DNA of 64,000 nt from a virus: IMG/VR virus record IMGVR_UViG_3300042563_003307, positions 124,001-188,000 of that record. The stretch is one strand, 5' to 3'. This document shows, piece after piece, positions 8,202 through 16,944 of the stretch (positions are counted from its first letter, which is position 1; the number at the start of each line of letters is the position of its first letter). The position numbers and the translations under genes were made by a program. The notes beneath the pieces were generated by a model that was not told the DNA's origin, ran no database searches, and worked only from the letters and a program-made list of their open reading frames with translations.

Positions 8202-9515
8202 TTATAAGTTGTGTATGTTTGAATTTGTAACATCGTCAGTTTCAGTAAGTCTCATATATTGATAATTAATATCTAGGCGGCATTTAACGCCCTTACCTTC
8301 ACCATCTCTAATTTTTAGTACTTTAAGCCAGTATTCAAATGATGCTCGCATAATATCATCTTGAATAATTCCAAGCATTAAATCTGCGGTATGTGAAAGT
8401 CCTGCAGATTCTGCAACATCTCCCATTCCAATATCACTTGAATTATAATTGTTTCGATTAATCTGCGTTGCAGTAACTATCAACCAACCATTTCTTACTC
8501 CCATTGCACGTAAATCTTCAGCGATCTGCTTGATTTTAAGGTACATATTTTCAGAGTTTGGATTTCTATAATTTGCTAAGATATTTATGTAGTCAATAAC
8601 AATAGCTCCTAGCTTTATTTTACGTTCTTCTTCGATTTGTTTTAAATAGGCTTCAATATCTGGTACGGTAGCTTGAGATGTCGGAAATTGTTTTACAAAA
8701 AGATTTCCAGGTGGTGTTAAACCATCACCTACATTTTCAAGCTTTCTTTTAATTAAATCTTTATTTTGGGCTTTTGCATCATATTCATTCATTGGAATTG
8801 TAAGTAGGTTTGCTCCAATTCTTTTAAGAACTTTATGAGCTGCCATCTCTGCTGAAACAAATGCAGTGTTAACTCCCATTTTAACAAAATTTGCAGCGTC
8901 ATTTGCTAAGAAAATAGACTTACCAATATTTTGTTCTCCAACATAAACTATTAATGAACCATCTTTGTCATAACCTCCAGAAAGTAATCTGTCTAAAAAG
9001 TTATATCCAGTTGAAAATTTAGCTCGACCTTCTTGGTAGTGGTCTCCTGCATTAAAGAAATCTAATCCAATATCTGAGTTAAATACAATTGAATTTCGGT
9101 CATTGATTAAACTTTTAACTTTTGAGATAATAGAATCTGCATTCTCTGGAGTAACTTCAGTAGTCTTAATATATTCAATAGTGTCTATTAGGGTAGTATC
9201 GAACGTTCTCCATTTAATCCAAGCCTCAGCCGTAGAAACTAGCCATTCCTCATCATATTGAGTAAGGTCAGTTTTATAAACCAATTCAATAATTCCTTCA
9301 TCTACTTTTCCTTTAAATTTAGGACTTTGAGAAAGGATTTTCATCTGATCTGCCTTTGGCGATTCATGGAATTTCTCATAGAACTTCGTTGCTAAAAAGT
9401 GCATCGTATCTATTTCGTCTGAAGTATAAAAGCCTTTATGTATTTTTTCTAAGTACTTTGGTTTTGCCAAAGATAACTTAAAGAATATTTTTTCAAAATC
9501 TTGTCCGAATTTCAT
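8202..9515 (-). CDS. 41: Replicative DNA helicase gp41 (DnaB/RecA fold)
   Basis: 437 aa. An N-terminal helical domain (1-~150) is followed by a RecA-type ATPase with Walker A G-E-Q-N-I-G-K-S at about 193-200, Walker B-like I-V-I-D-Y-I-N near 315, and T-A-T-Q-I-N-R near 350, typical of DnaB-type helicases. It unwinds DNA at the fork and works with the primase at 41622-42746. Length and motif order match T4 gp41. Confidence 0.93.
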   Translation of the reverse strand: MKFGQDFEKIFFKLSLAKPKYLEKIHKGFYTSDEIDTMHFLATKFYEKFHESPKADQMKILSQSPKFKGKVDEGIIELVYKTDLTQYDEEWLVSTAEAWIKWRTFDTTLIDTIEYIKTTEVTPENADSIISKVKSLINDRNSIVFNSDIGLDFFNAGDHYQEGRAKFSTGYNFLDRLLSGGYDKDGSLIVYVGEQNIGKSIFLANDAANFVKMGVNTAFVSAEMAAHKVLKRIGANLLTIPMNEYDAKAQNKDLIKRKLENVGDGLTPPGNLFVKQFPTSQATVPDIEAYLKQIEEERKIKLGAIVIDYINILANYRNPNSENMYLKIKQIAEDLRAMGVRNGWLIVTATQINRNNYNSSDIGMGDVAESAGLSHTADLMLGIIQDDIMRASFEYWLKVLKIRDGEGKGVKCRLDINYQYMRLTETDDVTNSNIHNL

Positions 9516-9555
9516 ATATTTTTTTAGATTATAAGCGTATTTAAAAGAAAGTTTC

Positions 9556-9867
9556 TTATTGGAACGGGTTAATTAGTATCTTATAAGCCTCTTTTCCCTC
9601 TTCAAAATTGGTTTGTTCAATTAAACCAAGTCCAATTGCTTGTTGTAAACCTTTCTCCGCATTTTCAATATTACCACATGCATGATATGTCATCAATGAG
9701 TGTTTTGTAAAATTGTTTCGAGGACGGTCTGGTTTTTTCATAGTTTCGACAACATAAACATGTATAATATCAAAGGCATCCGGAAAACTTTCTAGTTGTT
9801 CATGGATGCCTAAAATATATTTAATGGGTAGTTTGTCTTCATCTAGTCGATTAAGATTCACTTCCAT
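9556..9867 (-). CDS. Hypothetical 103-aa protein (possible winged helix)
   Basis: 103 aa, between UvsX and the gp41 helicase. The pattern of helices followed by I-G-L-G-L-I-E-Q and a short beta segment Y-K-I-L-I-N could be a small winged-helix fold, but I recognise no family. It begins one base after the UvsX stop, so it belongs to the same transcription unit. A role in loading the helicase (T4 gp59 is not otherwise seen here) is possible but unsupported by sequence. Confidence 0.7.
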   Translation of the reverse strand: MEVNLNRLDEDKLPIKYILGIHEQLESFPDAFDIIHVYVVETMKKPDRPRNNFTKHSLMTYHACGNIENAEKGLQQAIGLGLIEQTNFEEGKEAYKILINPFQ

Positions 9868-9868
9868 A

Positions 9869-10987
9869 TTATTCAGTATCTAAGTCCTCGTTTAATAAGT
9901 CTCCAATTTCATTATTAAGAGTTTCTGCCGAAGTATTGTAATTAAAAATTGGCTTAAGGTGTGTGTTAATTTGCTCAAGTACCTCTCTTGTAAATACCTT
10001 TTCAGTAAAGAATTCTGCATTAGAAACAGTCTCGTCAAGATGTTTACAAATCCATCCTCTTGCAGTTGCTTTAGGAGTTTTAACACCTTTCTCGATAGAA
10101 CCTCTTGTGATTCCACAAATATCCCATGTCGCATATTGTTCTAATCCAACATAAGGATTCATACCTTTGGTAAAATCAAGGTGGAATTTAATTGGGTGAG
10201 GTTTAGCAAAACGATTCTTGTCAGGCTTAGCGGTTACAACGATACCAACTTTTTTATCACCATCTTTCAATTGTGCCTTATTTAACATAAGAACTATTGA
10301 AGCGGCATACTCTGGTCCTGTACCACCTCCGGCAACTTGTCGTGAGATAAAATCTTGGGTTTGGTATGTGTGATTTGTAAATAAGAATGGAATCTTTAAG
10401 TCAGCCAATGGAGTCATAATAATTCTAAAGATTGACTTTAACATTTTAGAACGTGTCATATCTGCCTTTTCGCTTCCAGTCGCAGCATCATCGATTTCTT
10501 TTTGTGTTGCAAGGTTACCGGCACTATCTAATATAATCATTATCTTTTGAATCTCTCCGCCTTTTCTTTTAACCTCTTGCATTCTTTGAGTAATTGAAGT
10601 TACTGAAGTTCTAAATGCTTGTACAGTATTTACAGGCTGGTAGTTTACTTTAGTTACATCAATACCAAATTTTACCATCTGGTCTTTGTCAACTGCAGCT
10701 TCTGAATCATAATAGATTACATAGTAACCCATATTAATTGCTTCTCGAACTGAATTAAGTGTCAAGAAAGTTTTACCTGTTCCTGATGGTCCAGCAATCG
10801 AGCAAGACCTATTGTTAGGCCATCCTCCAAATAAATCTCCAGATAGGCATGCGTTTAAATGATAGTTTCCAGTATGAATCCATTCAGTAACTTCGGAGAA
10901 GTCTGATTTATCCATAACAGATCCTAGTGGGTTTAAACTTGCAAGTTCTGCGTTTAAATCGTCAAATGTAAATCTATTTTTTGCCAT
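9869..10987 (-). CDS. uvsX: UvsX recombinase (RecA-like)
   Basis: 372 aa from the ATG at 10987 (MAKNRFTFDDLNAEL). A start at 11026 is possible, but it would add 13 Lys/Asn-rich residues and overlap the upstream gene further, so I prefer the shorter form. Walker A G-P-S-G-T-G-K-T lies at about residues 66-73, the I-Y-Y-D-S-E-A stretch follows near 95, and Walker B I-I-L-D-S-A-G is near 155. It catalyses strand exchange in T4-type recombination with UvsY (40966-41394) and gp32. The acidic end E-D-L-D-T-E resembles T4 UvsX. Confidence 0.93.
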   Translation of the reverse strand: MAKNRFTFDDLNAELASLNPLGSVMDKSDFSEVTEWIHTGNYHLNACLSGDLFGGWPNNRSCSIAGPSGTGKTFLTLNSVREAINMGYYVIYYDSEAAVDKDQMVKFGIDVTKVNYQPVNTVQAFRTSVTSITQRMQEVKRKGGEIQKIMIILDSAGNLATQKEIDDAATGSEKADMTRSKMLKSIFRIIMTPLADLKIPFLFTNHTYQTQDFISRQVAGGGTGPEYAASIVLMLNKAQLKDGDKKVGIVVTAKPDKNRFAKPHPIKFHLDFTKGMNPYVGLEQYATWDICGITRGSIEKGVKTPKATARGWICKHLDETVSNAEFFTEKVFTREVLEQINTHLKPIFNYNTSAETLNNEIGDLLNEDLDTE

Positions 10988-11165
10988 TTTTGTATTGTTT
11001 TGTTTCTTTTTTTCTAAGGTCTTCAAGCTCTTCTATTAGAACTTTAGTCTCATTTTGTATTATTGACATTTGAGTCATAAGAGATTCAAGACGTGTGTTG
11101 ATTCTCTTGTAATGATTGACATAGTCTTTTTGGTCTGCTGTTAGGTCATCGATGTTTATATCCAT
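10974..11165 (-). CDS. Small 63-aa coiled-coil protein upstream of uvsX
   Basis: 63 aa, nearly all helical and highly charged: starts MDINIDDLTADQKDYVNHY, then heptad-like L/I/M positions and a Lys-rich end. Its stop overlaps the uvsX start by 14 bases, suggesting translational coupling. It begins a few bases after the DNA polymerase C-half start region and has no recognised family. Confidence 0.65.
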   Translation of the reverse strand: MDINIDDLTADQKDYVNHYKRINTRLESLMTQMSIIQNETKVLIEELEDLRKKETKQYKNGKK

Positions 11166-11168
11166 ATT

Positions 11169-12365
11169 TTAAAATAATGATGTTGAATAAATTAAGTTTC
11201 TATTTAGTGTATGTAAACCAACTGCGGTTAGAACCCGGTTCAATGGATCTATAACACTCTTTTCGAATTGTGTTTCATAGTCAACGGTTGGCGCAATTTC
11301 ATAAGGATGAGCTCCAGGTTGGTATGCAAATATTTCGCAAGTTCCATGTTTACAGTGGTATAGTTTTAACTTTTCACCATTACCAATCATCTTGTATTTG
11401 TTCTTATACTTTGGATTTTGATTCATTAGGAAATTATAAAATCCTGCAGCTTTAACGTTTGGTGGACATTTTAAACCATATTGAAATTCTACCGTATCGT
11501 CTATGATATATTTTTCAATATTATTAGTTCTTTTATTAAAACATATCTCATCAACACTTGCTAATTGAAATTCTTTTTTACATTGTTTCAAATAATCTAC
11601 AAGTCTTTTTAATAAGGACGCTGTAGGTTTTTCTGAAAGAATCAGTTTAAGAATCTCAGTCAACTGCTTTCTTGCAAGAGCTGGAGTTGAACTTTGAATT
11701 GTATCAAATCCGATGGTTTTAACTTTCTTAAGCGAAGGGTAACGTTCTTCGATTCCAATTTTATCTTCCCAAGCAATATTTTGCAAGTATTTTTTCTTAG
11801 CTAACCAAATTCCAGAGTATGCAATCGTTTCTAATTCAAACTGAAGGAAGTTTTCTGTATTAGTTGCTTCCGCATATTTCTCCATACACTTAAAGATATA
11901 TTCTTTAAGTCTGAAGTTATACAATTTCATAATAAATTGGTCAATCGATACCTTGTCTCCGAGCCATTCAATAGATTCATACATCTCTTCAAATTGTACG
12001 TAACAAGAATCGGTATCAATATAAACAACAGAAGGTCTCACCAACTTGTTTTTAACTTGAATATTAAAAAACTCATGAACTACTTTATCTTTAGTCCAAA
12101 ACTCTTGAAAATACTTATTTAGTATCTTCTCAGAATATAGAATCGCAGACTGTCCCTGTAAGGTAATAGATTCTGCGATGTCTATATTAAAAAAGTGAAA
12201 CCATTTGTTACCGAAGGCGCCATAGATCGAGTTAAGCATTACTTTTACTGCTTGTTCATAGGCTCCAAACTTTGCTGACAACATAGAATAATGCTCAACC
12301 AATGTTTTAATTTCATCTTGTGATAAATCACTTTCTGGTTTTAGTATTAATTCTTCGATTGTCAT
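11169..12365 (-). CDS. 43: DNA polymerase family B, C-terminal half (gp43-C)
   Basis: 398 aa. It contains motif B K-V-M-L-N-S-I-Y-G-A-F-G at about residues 41-52 and motif C Y-I-D-T-D-S at 115-120, with the catalytic Asp pair, then a thumb-like region. It lacks the exonuclease domain and motif A, which are encoded 4.6 kb upstream (16945-18342). The two pieces meet in the fingers between motifs A and B and together give about 863 aa, the size of T4 gp43. The end S-T-S-L-F resembles the clamp-binding end of T4/RB69 polymerase (S-L-F-D-M-F-D-F). It starts directly after the clamp gene. No intein motifs are seen. Confidence 0.93.
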   Translation of the reverse strand: MTIEELILKPESDLSQDEIKTLVEHYSMLSAKFGAYEQAVKVMLNSIYGAFGNKWFHFFNIDIAESITLQGQSAILYSEKILNKYFQEFWTKDKVVHEFFNIQVKNKLVRPSVVYIDTDSCYVQFEEMYESIEWLGDKVSIDQFIMKLYNFRLKEYIFKCMEKYAEATNTENFLQFELETIAYSGIWLAKKKYLQNIAWEDKIGIEERYPSLKKVKTIGFDTIQSSTPALARKQLTEILKLILSEKPTASLLKRLVDYLKQCKKEFQLASVDEICFNKRTNNIEKYIIDDTVEFQYGLKCPPNVKAAGFYNFLMNQNPKYKNKYKMIGNGEKLKLYHCKHGTCEIFAYQPGAHPYEIAPTVDYETQFEKSVIDPLNRVLTAVGLHTLNRNLIYSTSLF

Positions 12366-12368
12366 AAA

Positions 12369-13124
12369 TTATTCAGCTGTTTGGCAAGTAGCGATAGTTA
12401 GTAATGTTTCTGAATCTTTTGAGCGTAATACTACCCTGTTATCCATAACATTTGCTGAATAATCTTCTTTGTCTAAAAGGTTTAAATATTTTTTGAAAAG
12501 AGTTACATTGCCAGGATTATTTCCTTGGAATGAATCAGTTACAAGGTAGTTGTAAGTTTTACCTTTCATTCTAACACCTTCTGCATTAGTTGAGATAGTG
12601 AAAGTCTCTTCTTTGTCCAATCCGAAAAGAGAACGAACTTTTGAAGTTGCAGTATAATCCATGTCAAATACATAGTTTGCTGCGTCAATATTAAAGATTC
12701 CTGCAATTTGAGCATCTGTAAGGTCTTTATAACCTAATGAAGGCTCAGAACATGCAAGTTTAATTTCCAATTCATTGTTGAAAATACGGAATTCAGTTGC
12801 TACGAAATCCTCGTCATTTTCTACGAATTCAATTTCAGCTTGGATGTTTCCAAATTCAAATTGTTTAAATGCGTCAGTTAAACGACCAGCATCAAAGAAA
12901 GCAATTTTTAATTCTTTTGATGTGTTAATAGCACCGTCTTCCAATTGGAATACTTGCGACACTGGAATTCTGTGATGTTTTACAGCATCTCTTTGTGGAA
13001 GATAGGCGGATGCCTGTACCACTTCATCCTTGATTTTAAAGTAGATAAAGGTATCGATAACCTTAAGTCTATTCACAAAACCGATGAAATTGTTTTGGTC
13101 TACTTTGTCAATTTTAATTTTCAT
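12369..13124 (-). CDS. 45: Sliding clamp (gp45, DNA polymerase processivity factor)
   Basis: 251 aa, slightly longer than T4 gp45 (228 aa). Alternating beta strands and helices and the start M-K-I-K-I-D-K-V fit a PCNA-fold clamp, and the position immediately upstream of the polymerase C-half supports it. It would encircle DNA as a trimer and, in T4, also tethers late-transcription factors. No clamp loader (gp44/62) is present in this window. Identification is by fold-like pattern and context rather than a catalytic motif. Confidence 0.8.
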   Translation of the reverse strand: MKIKIDKVDQNNFIGFVNRLKVIDTFIYFKIKDEVVQASAYLPQRDAVKHHRIPVSQVFQLEDGAINTSKELKIAFFDAGRLTDAFKQFEFGNIQAEIEFVENDEDFVATEFRIFNNELEIKLACSEPSLGYKDLTDAQIAGIFNIDAANYVFDMDYTATSKVRSLFGLDKEETFTISTNAEGVRMKGKTYNYLVTDSFQGNNPGNVTLFKKYLNLLDKEDYSANVMDNRVVLRSKDSETLLTIATCQTAE

Positions 13125-13180
13125 ATTTAGTGTTTAAATTATTTTAATATTATAGACAAAAATTGGGTTTTGTTTCACAT

Positions 13181-13207
13181 AAAAAAACCTGTCATTACTG
13201 ACAGGTT
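13181..13207 (-). terminator. Rho-independent terminator upstream of the clamp gene
   Basis: On the minus strand a 9-bp stem (AACCTGTCA / TGACAGGTT, loop of 4) is followed by a run of seven T. It ends transcripts coming from the 13.25-14.1 kb genes before the clamp operon begins. Confidence 0.85.
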
Positions 13208-13253
13208 AAACTCGTTTGAGTCGGTCCTCTGATTCTATCCTGAGGAGGGGTTC

Positions 13254-13349
13254 TTATTTAGATTTTCTTAATTCGTCAAAGACAACAATTAAAAAAAATA
13301 GACCAATTATACCAATAAAGAAAGGTAAGCAATTCGGATCAGAGTTCAC
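13254..13349 (-). CDS. 31-aa single-span membrane peptide, GTG start
   Basis: A GTG at 13349 opens a 31-codon frame ending at 13254. The product begins (M)NSDPNCLPFF, continues with a strongly hydrophobic segment of about 17 residues (I-G-I-I-G-L-F-F-L-I-V-V-F) and ends in charged D-E-L-R-K-S-K. That is a typical small membrane peptide. Other frames in this gap are not open over the same span. The start is not an ATG and no Shine-Dalgarno is visible, so confidence is moderate. Confidence 0.45.
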   Translation of the reverse strand: MNSDPNCLPFFIGIIGLFFLIVVFDELRKSK

Positions 13350-13365
13350 TTCATGAAATGATATT

Positions 13366-13758
13366 TTATAATGTTTTTACTAGACGAACTGAATAGGCTT
13401 GCCCTGCTCCAGTAAAGTATTCTTGTTTTCCTGTACCAAAGTTTTGAACCCAAACTGCATTTTTACCAAATGTTTCAGAAGACATGTAAAACGCGTTCAT
13501 TCTAAGGTTAGGTAGTAGGGTAACATTTTGGTACATTGTTTCCAATTCATCTTTAGTCGGTACTCTCCAACCTTTGCCCATTTTTTTGGCTAAACGATTT
13601 GCATTAACCAATTTAAGGTCTGCGCCATTAAGTTCAGTTAAGTCGCGTTCTGCAACTTCTATATTACCAATCGTAACAGGATTTCCTATTACGTCTGATG
13701 CTGTATATAATCCAGCGATTTCATTAACGAAATCTTCAAATAATTTAATGTGTTTCAT
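13366..13758 (-). CDS. Capsid-targeted protein with DUF1566/Lcl-type domain
   Basis: 130 aa from the ATG at 13758, chosen because it gives the shared N-terminus MKHIKLFEDFVNE and avoids overlap with the previous gene; an ATG at 13779 would add seven residues. After the tag, W-R-V-P-T-K-D-E-L near residue 75, Y-M-S-S-E-T and the final Y-S-V-R-L-V match the DUF1566/Lcl C-terminal pattern found in many surface and phage proteins. The tag resembles the T4 internal-protein capsid-targeting sequence, with likely cleavage after F-V-N-E. Function of the mature domain is unknown. Confidence 0.75.
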   Translation of the reverse strand: MKHIKLFEDFVNEIAGLYTASDVIGNPVTIGNIEVAERDLTELNGADLKLVNANRLAKKMGKGWRVPTKDELETMYQNVTLLPNLRMNAFYMSSETFGKNAVWVQNFGTGKQEYFTGAGQAYSVRLVKTL

Positions 13759-13759
13759 A

Positions 13760-14092
13760 TTATTTGTACTCATTTTCATATTTAGACTTTAACTCTTCCC
13801 ATGCAGCTTTATACTTTGCTGGAATTTTATCAGGTCCATAAACTCTAGAATTAGATTTTTTAGATGAACCTACTTTATAGTTTTCACCTGTGTAGTATTC
13901 CATAAATTCATCTCCAACCTTTCTAGAACCATCGTCTTTAACGTAGATACCATAAGTAATATAAGTATCTGAATCTAAATGTCCTTCTAAAATATCACAA
14001 GATGGATTGTGATTTTTATGTGAGTTAAATTGATAATCAAGAAATTTTACGGCTTCGTTGATAAATTGTTCAAATAATTTAATGTGTTTCAT
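13760..14092 (-). CDS. Capsid-targeted hypothetical protein (MKHIKLFEQFINE tag)
   Basis: 110 aa. It begins with the tag MKHIKLFEQFINE, followed by a hydrophilic Tyr/Lys/Asp-rich domain with no recognised family (K-S-N-S-R-V-Y-G-P-D-K-I near residue 80). It ends one base before the start of the next tagged gene, so the two are co-transcribed from the late-type element at 14115-14124 and terminate at 13181-13207. Confidence 0.75.
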   Translation of the reverse strand: MKHIKLFEQFINEAVKFLDYQFNSHKNHNPSCDILEGHLDSDTYITYGIYVKDDGSRKVGDEFMEYYTGENYKVGSSKKSNSRVYGPDKIPAKYKAAWEELKSKYENEYK

Positions 14093-14114
14093 TATCGTTT
14101 TTTATTTTTATTAA

Positions 14115-14124
14115 TTATATATCT
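14115..14124 (-). promoter_or_regulatory. Late-type promoter element AGATATATAA
   Basis: The minus strand reads AGATATATAATTAATAAAA, 22 bases before the ATG of the tagged gene at 14092 and downstream of a terminator. The same decamer recurs before the genes at 31748, 39408 and 43736. Confidence 0.5.
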
Positions 14125-14191
14125 GATTTTGATATACAAATATAAACATTAATTTTTAAACCGGAAAACTTTTTATGTTAAATTTTAAAAT

Positions 14192-14222
14192 AAAAAAGCA
14201 GGGAGTAGCGAATTCCCTGCTT
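14192..14222 (-). terminator. Rho-independent terminator after ribonucleotide reductase
   Basis: The minus strand forms a 9-bp stem AAGCAGGGA / TCCCTGCTT with a nine-base loop, followed by TTTTTTA. It closes the unit that includes nrdA and nrdB. The 60 bases between the nrdA stop and this terminator contain a further small hairpin (14256-14275). Confidence 0.8.
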
Positions 14223-14282
14223 AACACCTCCGTGAACTAGTCCCGGTCCTAAAATGCAATCATGTTTCAGATTGCCGGTTCA

Positions 14283-15908
14283 TTATGCCGAACAGCTATC
14301 GCATTCAAGAATATCTCTTGCAAATGATTGCGCTGAACTTTGGCTAAATTGGTAGTATAATGTTTTAACCCCTTCCTCGTGAGCATAAAGATACAATGTA
14401 TTAATATCTTTAGCGGGTACTGAAGGATGAATCATCAAATTTAGTGACTGTGATTGGTCAATAAAATGTTGTCTTTGAGCCGCTTGCAGTACAATTTCTT
14501 TTGGACTGATTTCAACGAAAGATTTAAAAACTTCTTTGGTTGGAAAGTCTAAATGTTGTACACTTCCGTCTCTCTTTAAGATTCCTTCCCAAACTTCTGG
14601 TGTATTTAAACCATATTTGTCCAGCTCTTGAATTAAGAAAGGATTTTTGTAAATTGTTTTTGACTTGGCCAAATCTTTAATAAAATAATTAGATTTGATT
14701 GGTTCAATTCCCATACTTACTTGTCCTAAAATAAATGAACTACTTTTGGTTGGAGCAATCGCAACTAGAGTAGTGTTAGCGTATCCTGGTCGGATTGATT
14801 TGTAACCTTTCTCATCATGCAATAATCTAGAAGCCGCTTCACTCTTTTCTTTTAGTGTTGAAAAGATTTCATGATTCAATTGTTTTGCTTGAAGTGAATC
14901 AAAACTGATTAATTTAGATTGAAACAATGAATGATAACCAAGGACTCCAAGTCCTAAGGCTCTGTGGTCATTTGCAAATCTCCATGCTCTTTTCATTCCA
15001 GGCATATTATAAGATTTATTTATGAACTCATTCATAACTGCGTTTAAGAACATTGTATAAACTTCGATAGCATCAGTTTCTTTAATTTCGTCCCAGTGTA
15101 ATAGGTTAATAGAACCTAAACAACAAACAAATGAATTGAATGAATCTGTTGGTAATTGAATTTCACTACAAAGGTTACTTGCAGTAATATCAAGTCCTAA
15201 TTCTTTGTATGGCGAATTATTGTTTGAGTTATCTTTAAACATAATATATGGAAAACCAAACTCATTACGTCTTTGAATTACCTTAGCCCAAATTTTACGT
15301 TTTTCAGCATCTCCTGATTTCATATCAGCGATCCAAGCATCAGTAACAGTAACTCCATATTGTAGGTTTTGAATTGGATTCCCTTCAGTTCCAATATCTA
15401 AGAATTCTAAAATGTCATTATGTTCAACTGGTAACCAAACCGCGCATGCTCCTCTTCGGGCTTCTGATTGTTTACAAACATCAACTGTTGTATCATATAA
15501 TCTGGCATAGTGTACTGGACCATCGGCAGTTCCTCCTGTCGAAATCTTAGTACCTCTTGCCCGGATGTTTCCTAAAAATGCAGAAGTTCCTCCTCCGTAT
15601 TTTGACATCATTCCAACTTCTCTACTTCCATTTAAGATACTATCTAAAGTATCATCTACATTACTTCCATAACAACTAACCGGAAGTCCTTTGTCTTTTC
15701 CATAATTAATCCAAACTGGAGTTGATAAACTATAGAATCCTCTAGTCATATAGTCCTCAAACTTTTTTGCAAATCCTTCAATTTTTAAGTCTTTTTCTGC
15801 GGTATTTGCTACATCTTTAATTCGCTGCTCTGGAGATTCAGTAATATAACCTCTAGATAAAAATGTTCTACTGTCTTCGTTAAGCCAGTAATTCTTCTCG
15901 TAATCCAT
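14283..15908 (-). CDS. nrdA: Ribonucleotide reductase large subunit, short form
   Basis: 541 aa, shorter than the usual ~750 aa because the N-terminal ATP-cone is missing. Class I features are present: S-C-Y-G-S-N near residue 78 (first redox Cys), N-L-C-S-E near 245 (active-site Asn, Cys, Glu), a second redox Cys in F-V-C-C-L-G-S-I-N near 262, and a C-terminal C-D-S-C redox pair. It reduces ribonucleotides to deoxyribonucleotides with the NrdB protein encoded just upstream. Lack of the ATP-cone implies loss of dATP feedback through that domain. Confidence 0.92.
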   Translation of the reverse strand: MDYEKNYWLNEDSRTFLSRGYITESPEQRIKDVANTAEKDLKIEGFAKKFEDYMTRGFYSLSTPVWINYGKDKGLPVSCYGSNVDDTLDSILNGSREVGMMSKYGGGTSAFLGNIRARGTKISTGGTADGPVHYARLYDTTVDVCKQSEARRGACAVWLPVEHNDILEFLDIGTEGNPIQNLQYGVTVTDAWIADMKSGDAEKRKIWAKVIQRRNEFGFPYIMFKDNSNNNSPYKELGLDITASNLCSEIQLPTDSFNSFVCCLGSINLLHWDEIKETDAIEVYTMFLNAVMNEFINKSYNMPGMKRAWRFANDHRALGLGVLGYHSLFQSKLISFDSLQAKQLNHEIFSTLKEKSEAASRLLHDEKGYKSIRPGYANTTLVAIAPTKSSSFILGQVSMGIEPIKSNYFIKDLAKSKTIYKNPFLIQELDKYGLNTPEVWEGILKRDGSVQHLDFPTKEVFKSFVEISPKEIVLQAAQRQHFIDQSQSLNLMIHPSVPAKDINTLYLYAHEEGVKTLYYQFSQSSAQSFARDILECDSCSA

Positions 15909-15930
15909 TTAGTTTAATTTGTTTTTAATT

Positions 15931-16908
15931 TTAAAATAAGTCGTCTTCGGTAATTGCCTTAGACTTTTTGTTGTAGTCAATTGATTTTTTGTAGAAGAAA
16001 TCACCTTCTTTTGTTGAAAGAATCTCAACATCAAACCATAGAGATTTTTCAATTTCTGTAAAATCAACTTCAAATACTGGTTTCATTCCAATTCGTTGTA
16101 GGGAATTATTAAAACGATTTTGAATAAATTGTTTGATAGTTTCTTTTGGTAAGAAATCAAGTTCACCATTTTCAAAGATCCAATCAAGAATTTTAACCTC
16201 TGCTAGGTATGCTTTCTTACATGCAGAATCTATAAGTTGTTCAAATTCCTCATCAAACCATTCTGGATTTTCTCTTCTAATAATGTTAATTAATTCAGAT
16301 CCGAAGTTTCCGTGGATTTCCTCCTCTTTACTTGTCGCTTCAACTACATTTGAAATACCTTTAAATAGATTTTTTTCTTTGTTAAAGGACATCATAATAA
16401 AGAATTGGCTAAATAGACTAACATGTTCTATAAACAATGAAAATAGCAATACGGATTTCGTATACATTTTATTGTCCTTACTTCTTGTACCATCCAAATA
16501 CTTTGTCAAGTATGCAATTCTATCTTTAATTGCTGGAATCTCTACTACATGTTGGAATTCATCTTCTAATCCTAGGATTCTTAATAATTGTGCGTAAGCA
16601 TCTTTGTGTCGCACTTCACTTTCGGCAAATGTCATACCAACATCTCCAATTTCAGTGATTGGCATTCTTTTGTAAAGATCTGCCCAAAAAGTTTTAACAT
16701 TAACTTCAATTTGTGCAATTGCTAGCATCGATCTTTTAATTACTTCACGCTCTGGATCAGTGACTTTAGTCATAAAATCATCGATATCTGTTGTAAAATT
16801 AAATTCGGTGTGAATCCAATATGAGTGACGGATTGCGTCTTTGTATGCTAATAGTGAAGGGTATTCGTAAGGTAAAATATTTACGCGTTTTTGAAAGATA
16901 TTGCTCAT
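15931..16908 (-). CDS. nrdB: Ribonucleotide reductase small subunit (class I beta)
   Basis: 325 aa, normal length. Metal ligands appear in the helices carrying I-E-V-N-V near residue 70, A-E-S-E-V-R-H-K-D near 103-110 and E-E-E-I-H near 197. It holds the diiron/tyrosyl radical cofactor for NrdA. The end E-D-D-L-F is the expected acidic tail that docks on NrdA; it also happens to end in L-F like several other proteins here. Upstream is a TATATATAAAC stretch that could be a promoter. Confidence 0.92.
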   Translation of the reverse strand: MSNIFQKRVNILPYEYPSLLAYKDAIRHSYWIHTEFNFTTDIDDFMTKVTDPEREVIKRSMLAIAQIEVNVKTFWADLYKRMPITEIGDVGMTFAESEVRHKDAYAQLLRILGLEDEFQHVVEIPAIKDRIAYLTKYLDGTRSKDNKMYTKSVLLFSLFIEHVSLFSQFFIMMSFNKEKNLFKGISNVVEATSKEEEIHGNFGSELINIIRRENPEWFDEEFEQLIDSACKKAYLAEVKILDWIFENGELDFLPKETIKQFIQNRFNNSLQRIGMKPVFEVDFTEIEKSLWFDVEILSTKEGDFFYKKSIDYNKKSKAITEDDLF

Positions 16909-16944
16909 TGGTGATAATTTATTTTAGAAGTTTATATATAAGTT

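Noticed and set aside
16133-16597. 154-aa plus-strand frame inside nrdB
   Set aside because: It lies fully within a well-conserved gene on the other strand and has Ser/Leu/Asn-rich shadow composition.
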